Below, one piece after another: positions 61,894-64,000 of a DNA stretch of 64,000 bases. The first letter of the stretch is position 1. Every line of letters starts with the position of its first letter. Source of the stretch: Fodinicurvata fenggangensis DSM 21160 (lineage in GTDB: Bacteria; Pseudomonadota; Alphaproteobacteria; Kiloniellales; DSM-21159); the NCBI RefSeq assembly GCF_000686045.1, contig NZ_JMLV01000002.1, positions 495,793-559,792 of the forward strand, in the 5' to 3' direction. A model generated the notes under the pieces. It made no database searches. It was not told the origin of the DNA and saw nothing but the letters and a program-made list of their open reading frames with translations. Made by a program: the position numbers and the translations under genes.

Positions 61894-62893
61894 GCGGAAA
61901 AAGCGGCACAGGACCCAGGTGGAACATCCCGTCCTGGGCCGAGAGCGGAAGTTCCACCACCGAACGGCCGCTTTCGCCGTCCGTCTGCGAGGCCGCTTGC
62001 GCCCCCGCCTTCAGGATCGGGGCCAAACCATCGTCCAGGATGTCCTTCTCCACCAGTCGGTCGATGGTCTGCTCCAGGCCGGCCACGCGGGCCGTTCCGG
62101 CCCCTTCGGGCCTGAACTGCGAATCCAGGGCCAGGGTGGCCGCGCCGCGCAGATCCAGCGGGCCCCAGGTCAGCGTCAACTCTTCCAGCTCCAGGGTGCC
62201 GCCGGCTTCACGCCACTGCCGCGCGGCCTGTTCCGGCGGGCCCGGGGGCAGGGGTTCGCTCAGGTGGCCGGTGGCTTCGACCAGCTGCACCTGCTGCCCC
62301 AGCGGCGGGTCGCTGGCGCTGGGCAGCTCCAGTGCCTCCAGCCGTGCATGGAAGGGCCGGTTCTCTGCGTCCTCCCGGATCGATTCCGGCGCCAGGCTGC
62401 CGTAATCCAAGGTCACGGAGTCGGCGGCCAAGCTGCCCTCGAACAGGCCGACCAGGGCCAGGCCCTTCAGGCGCAGTTGCAGGCCCTCGACCTGCCCGTC
62501 GCGGGTCAGTGACACCGTGGCACGGCCTTCGGCCGTGGCCAGTTCGATGCGGGGCAGGCCGCTGTCCGGCGGTGGATGGAAGCGCTGCGTACCGGGAAAA
62601 GACAGGCGCAGCTTCTGCGGCGCCCAGACGGCCGCCTCGCCGGACAGGGCGGGGGCTTCCCAGCGTGCGCCTTGGGCATCGCTGATTCGCGGCCCCTCGG
62701 CCTGTAGGCGCAGGTGCAGGGGGAAGCCGGAGATCGTGCGGCTGGCGGTTTCGATCACCCGGCCTTCGGCCTCTTGCCGCGCGATCCAGGCATCCACCTC
62801 GGACTCCAGGCGCTGGGCCGACCAGAACCAGAAGCCGCTCCACAACAGGGCCAGAACCGCCAGGGCGAGAAGAAGACGATAGGTCAAGCGCAT
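61877..62893 (-). CDS. DUF2125 domain-containing protein
   Basis: The 338-residue product begins with a single signal-anchor helix (MRLTYRLLLALAVLALLW), so it is probably periplasmic and tethered to the inner membrane. The rest is a beta-rich, Leu- and Glu-rich repeat-like region with SGFPLHLRL typical of DUF2125. The function of this domain is unknown. The ATG at 62893 is chosen because it starts the membrane helix; the frame opens further upstream at 62989 with Arg-rich residues. It is divergent from the ChaC gene and overlaps tyrA by 17 bp tail to tail. Confidence 0.82.
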   Translation of the reverse strand: MRLTYRLLLALAVLALLWSGFWFWSAQRLESEVDAWIARQEAEGRVIETASRTISGFPLHLRLQAEGPRISDAQGARWEAPALSGEAAVWAPQKLRLSFPGTQRFHPPPDSGLPRIELATAEGRATVSLTRDGQVEGLQLRLKGLALVGLFEGSLAADSVTLDYGSLAPESIREDAENRPFHARLEALELPSASDPPLGQQVQLVEATGHLSEPLPPGPPEQAARQWREAGGTLELEELTLTWGPLDLRGAATLALDSQFRPEGAGTARVAGLEQTIDRLVEKDILDDGLAPILKAGAQAASQTDGESGRSVVELPLSAQDGMFHLGPVPLFPLSPLF

Positions 62894-62978
62894 GGGAGCG
62901 ATCTTATGGGCGCGCGCCCGATAGGCCAAGTCCCTCGTGAAGGTGCGGGCTTTGCCGTTTCCGTCCCGGCGCGTTAGC

Positions 62979-63596
62979 ATGACGGCCATGAGAACAGATC
63001 ACTCCGACGGACCTGCCACGGCGGCGTCCAGCCCCGCCTTTGGTCCGGATATCGTCGTTCACCGCGAGAAACCGCAGTTGCCGCCGAACGAAGGCTTCTG
63101 GGTCTTCGGCTATGGCTCGCTCATGTGGAATCCGGAATTCGATTTCGCTGAGCGGCGCGAGGCCCTGTTGCGCGGCTATCACCGGCGCTTCTGCATCTAT
63201 TCCACGCGCTATCGCGGCACGCCGGACAACCCCGGCCTGGTCCTGGGCCTGGACCGGGGCGGCGCCTGCCGCGGCATCGCCTATCGCGTGACGCCCGAGC
63301 GGGCGCGCGAGGCCCTGGACTATCTCTGGGAGCGCGAGATGGTCACCGGGGCCTATCGCTGGAAATGGCTGAGCAACCGAACCGGCGAAGGTCCGGTGCC
63401 CGCGCTCTGCTTCATCGCCGATCCGAAGCATGCACAGTATGCCGGGCACCTGAGCCAGGAACAGACGCTGGAGCTGATCCGCTGTGGCGAAGGCTACCGC
63501 GGACCCTGCCGTGACTATCTGGCCAACACCGTCGCCCACCTGGACGAGTTGGGCATCCACGACCGCCGACTGCACTGGCTGATGGAGCGGGTGTAG
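62979..63596 (+). CDS. ChaC-like gamma-glutamylcyclotransferase
   Basis: The 205-residue protein has WVFGYGSLMWNPEFDF near residues 36-51, the substrate-binding signature of the ChaC family, and a later LWEREMVTGAY that carries the probable catalytic Glu. Such enzymes cleave the gamma-glutamyl bond of glutathione, releasing 5-oxoproline and Cys-Gly. Two start codons, at 62979 and 62988, are close together with no clear Shine-Dalgarno; the longer is given. Its product, 5-oxoproline, could be recycled by the fused oxoprolinase at 34399, an interesting link within this window. No other glutathione genes are adjacent. Confidence 0.88.
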   Translation: MTAMRTDHSDGPATAASSPAFGPDIVVHREKPQLPPNEGFWVFGYGSLMWNPEFDFAERREALLRGYHRRFCIYSTRYRGTPDNPGLVLGLDRGGACRGIAYRVTPERAREALDYLWEREMVTGAYRWKWLSNRTGEGPVPALCFIADPKHAQYAGHLSQEQTLELIRCGEGYRGPCRDYLANTVAHLDELGIHDRRLHWLMERV

Positions 63597-63638
63597 GGGG
63601 CGGGGCAGGCCCGACCGCCTGTGCCGACGTGCTTCGAG

Positions 63639-63658
63639 GCATTGACTGGCGTCAATGC
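63639..63658 (+). terminator. Hairpin after the ChaC gene
   Basis: GCATTGAC-TGGC-GTCAATGC is a perfect 8-bp stem with a 4-nt loop, 42 bp after the stop codon. No T-run follows. It may be a weak terminator or lie just outside the left end of the insertion sequence. Confidence 0.45.
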
Positions 63659-63668
63659 ACCTCAGCAT

Positions 63669-64000
63669 GGAGACCTTTGCGCGGAAATCAGAGATGTGAT
63701 TCAATTTTGGAATACACATTGCTGATTGGGGGCGGTTATGGCGCAGAAATCGGTTGGTCAGCTGGGTTTCGGAGATGCCATGGTTGAGGAGAGCCGTGGC
63801 CAACGTGAGGATCGCCTTGGCCGGATCGATGGGCTCCTCGAGTGGTCCCGCTTTGAAGCTCTTTTGTCGGGCCTATATCCCTCGCGCCGGGGCGAGCCGG
63901 CCTATCCACCGCTTTTGATGTTCAAGGCCTTGCTGCTGCAGCGCTGGTACGGCCTGTCGGATCCGGGCCTTGAGGAGGCTCTGGACGACCGTTTGTCGTT
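63669..64000 (+). mobile_element. Left end of an IS5-type insertion sequence (runs off the window)
   Basis: The transposase fragment at 63738 matches the IS5 family N-terminus. The sequence GGAGACCTTTGCGCGG at 63669 resembles the left terminal inverted repeats I recall from IS5-group elements and lies at a suitable distance before the transposase start. The right end is outside the window, so the exact boundary and target duplication are not visible. Confidence 0.55.
63738..64000 (+). CDS. IS5-family transposase, N-terminal part (3' end outside the window)
   Basis: From the ATG at 63738 the frame stays open to the last base and gives about 87 residues: MAQKSVGQLGFGDAM, then an ESRGQREDRLGRIDGLLEW segment, a YPSRRGEPAYPPLLMFKALL stretch and a LQRWYGLSDPGLEEAL segment. 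The last two are the standard N-terminal landmarks of IS5-group transposases, before the DDE catalytic domain that lies beyond the window. A purine-rich GGGGGCGG precedes the ATG. The transposase cannot be judged intact from this fragment. Confidence 0.85.
   Translation, partial: MAQKSVGQLGFGDAMVEESRGQREDRLGRIDGLLEWSRFEALLSGLYPSRRGEPAYPPLLMFKALLLQRWYGLSDPGLEEALDDRLS

Noticed and set aside
1..64000. tRNA, rRNA and CRISPR arrays
   Set aside because: No T-loop-like GGTTCGA segments with matching acceptor stems, no rRNA stretches and no regularly spaced repeats were seen on reading both strands.

Overview
The window is GC-rich, densely packed alphaproteobacterial chromosome. The gene content and order suggest a Rhodospirillales/Kiloniellales-type organism: tsaE-amgK-murU-addB-addA-trxA, rsmB-rpe-heparinase II/III-purH, a chorismate mutase/hisC/tyrA unit divergent from metX-metW, and coaBC-dut. 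This lineage call is an inference from protein families and synteny; no rRNA, tRNA or CRISPR array was found.

Layout. 1-2.5 kb: two overlapping membrane sensor genes, the second a SpoIIE-type phosphatase. 2.5-4.7 kb: EamA exporter and exported serine hydrolase. 4.7-10.9 kb (minus): probable catabolic operon with a TRAP transporter, PmbA and two-subunit aconitase X. 11.1-12.7 kb: MBL hydrolase and dienelactone hydrolase. 12.76-13.83 kb: AT-rich two-gene HEPN cassette bracketed by 29-bp imperfect direct repeats. 13.85-23.6 kb (minus): rpmB, trxA, addA, addB, murU, amgK, tsaE, several with start-stop overlaps. 23.7-34.2 kb: ferredoxin-NADP reductase, a PAS histidine kinase whose phospho-acceptor His is Tyr, an NSS symporter, MoeB, a TetR/VOC divergent pair with palindromic operators, then coaBC-dut-rrf2-cysK (minus). 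34.4-44.8 kb: fused 5-oxoprolinase, NUDIX hydrolase, a small unknown, rsmB, rpe, heparinase-like protein and purH. 44.9-49.6 kb (minus): second TRAP catabolic cluster with amidohydrolase and class II aldolase. 49.8-56.7 kb: mutS, an intruding fic gene and glnD. 56.8-63.6 kb: metW, metX, chorismate mutase, hisC, tyrA, a DUF2125 protein and a ChaC-like cyclotransferase. An IS5-type transposase runs off the right edge.

Most of the window is housekeeping: DNA repair (AddAB, MutS), cell-wall recycling (AmgK/MurU), cofactor and nucleotide synthesis (CoaBC, Dut, PurH), sulfur and methionine (CysK, MetXW), aromatic amino acids and nitrogen signalling (GlnD). Two TRAP clusters suggest growth on scavenged organic acids or amino-acid derivatives.

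The most unusual signals are: (1) the HEPN plus unknown-partner cassette with flanking direct repeats; (2) the fic gene set between mutS and glnD, preceded by alternating TTATTAAAGG half-sites and followed by a hairpin; (3) the His-to-Tyr kinase; (4) two copies of a CTAGAGC palindromic repeat whose stems covary.
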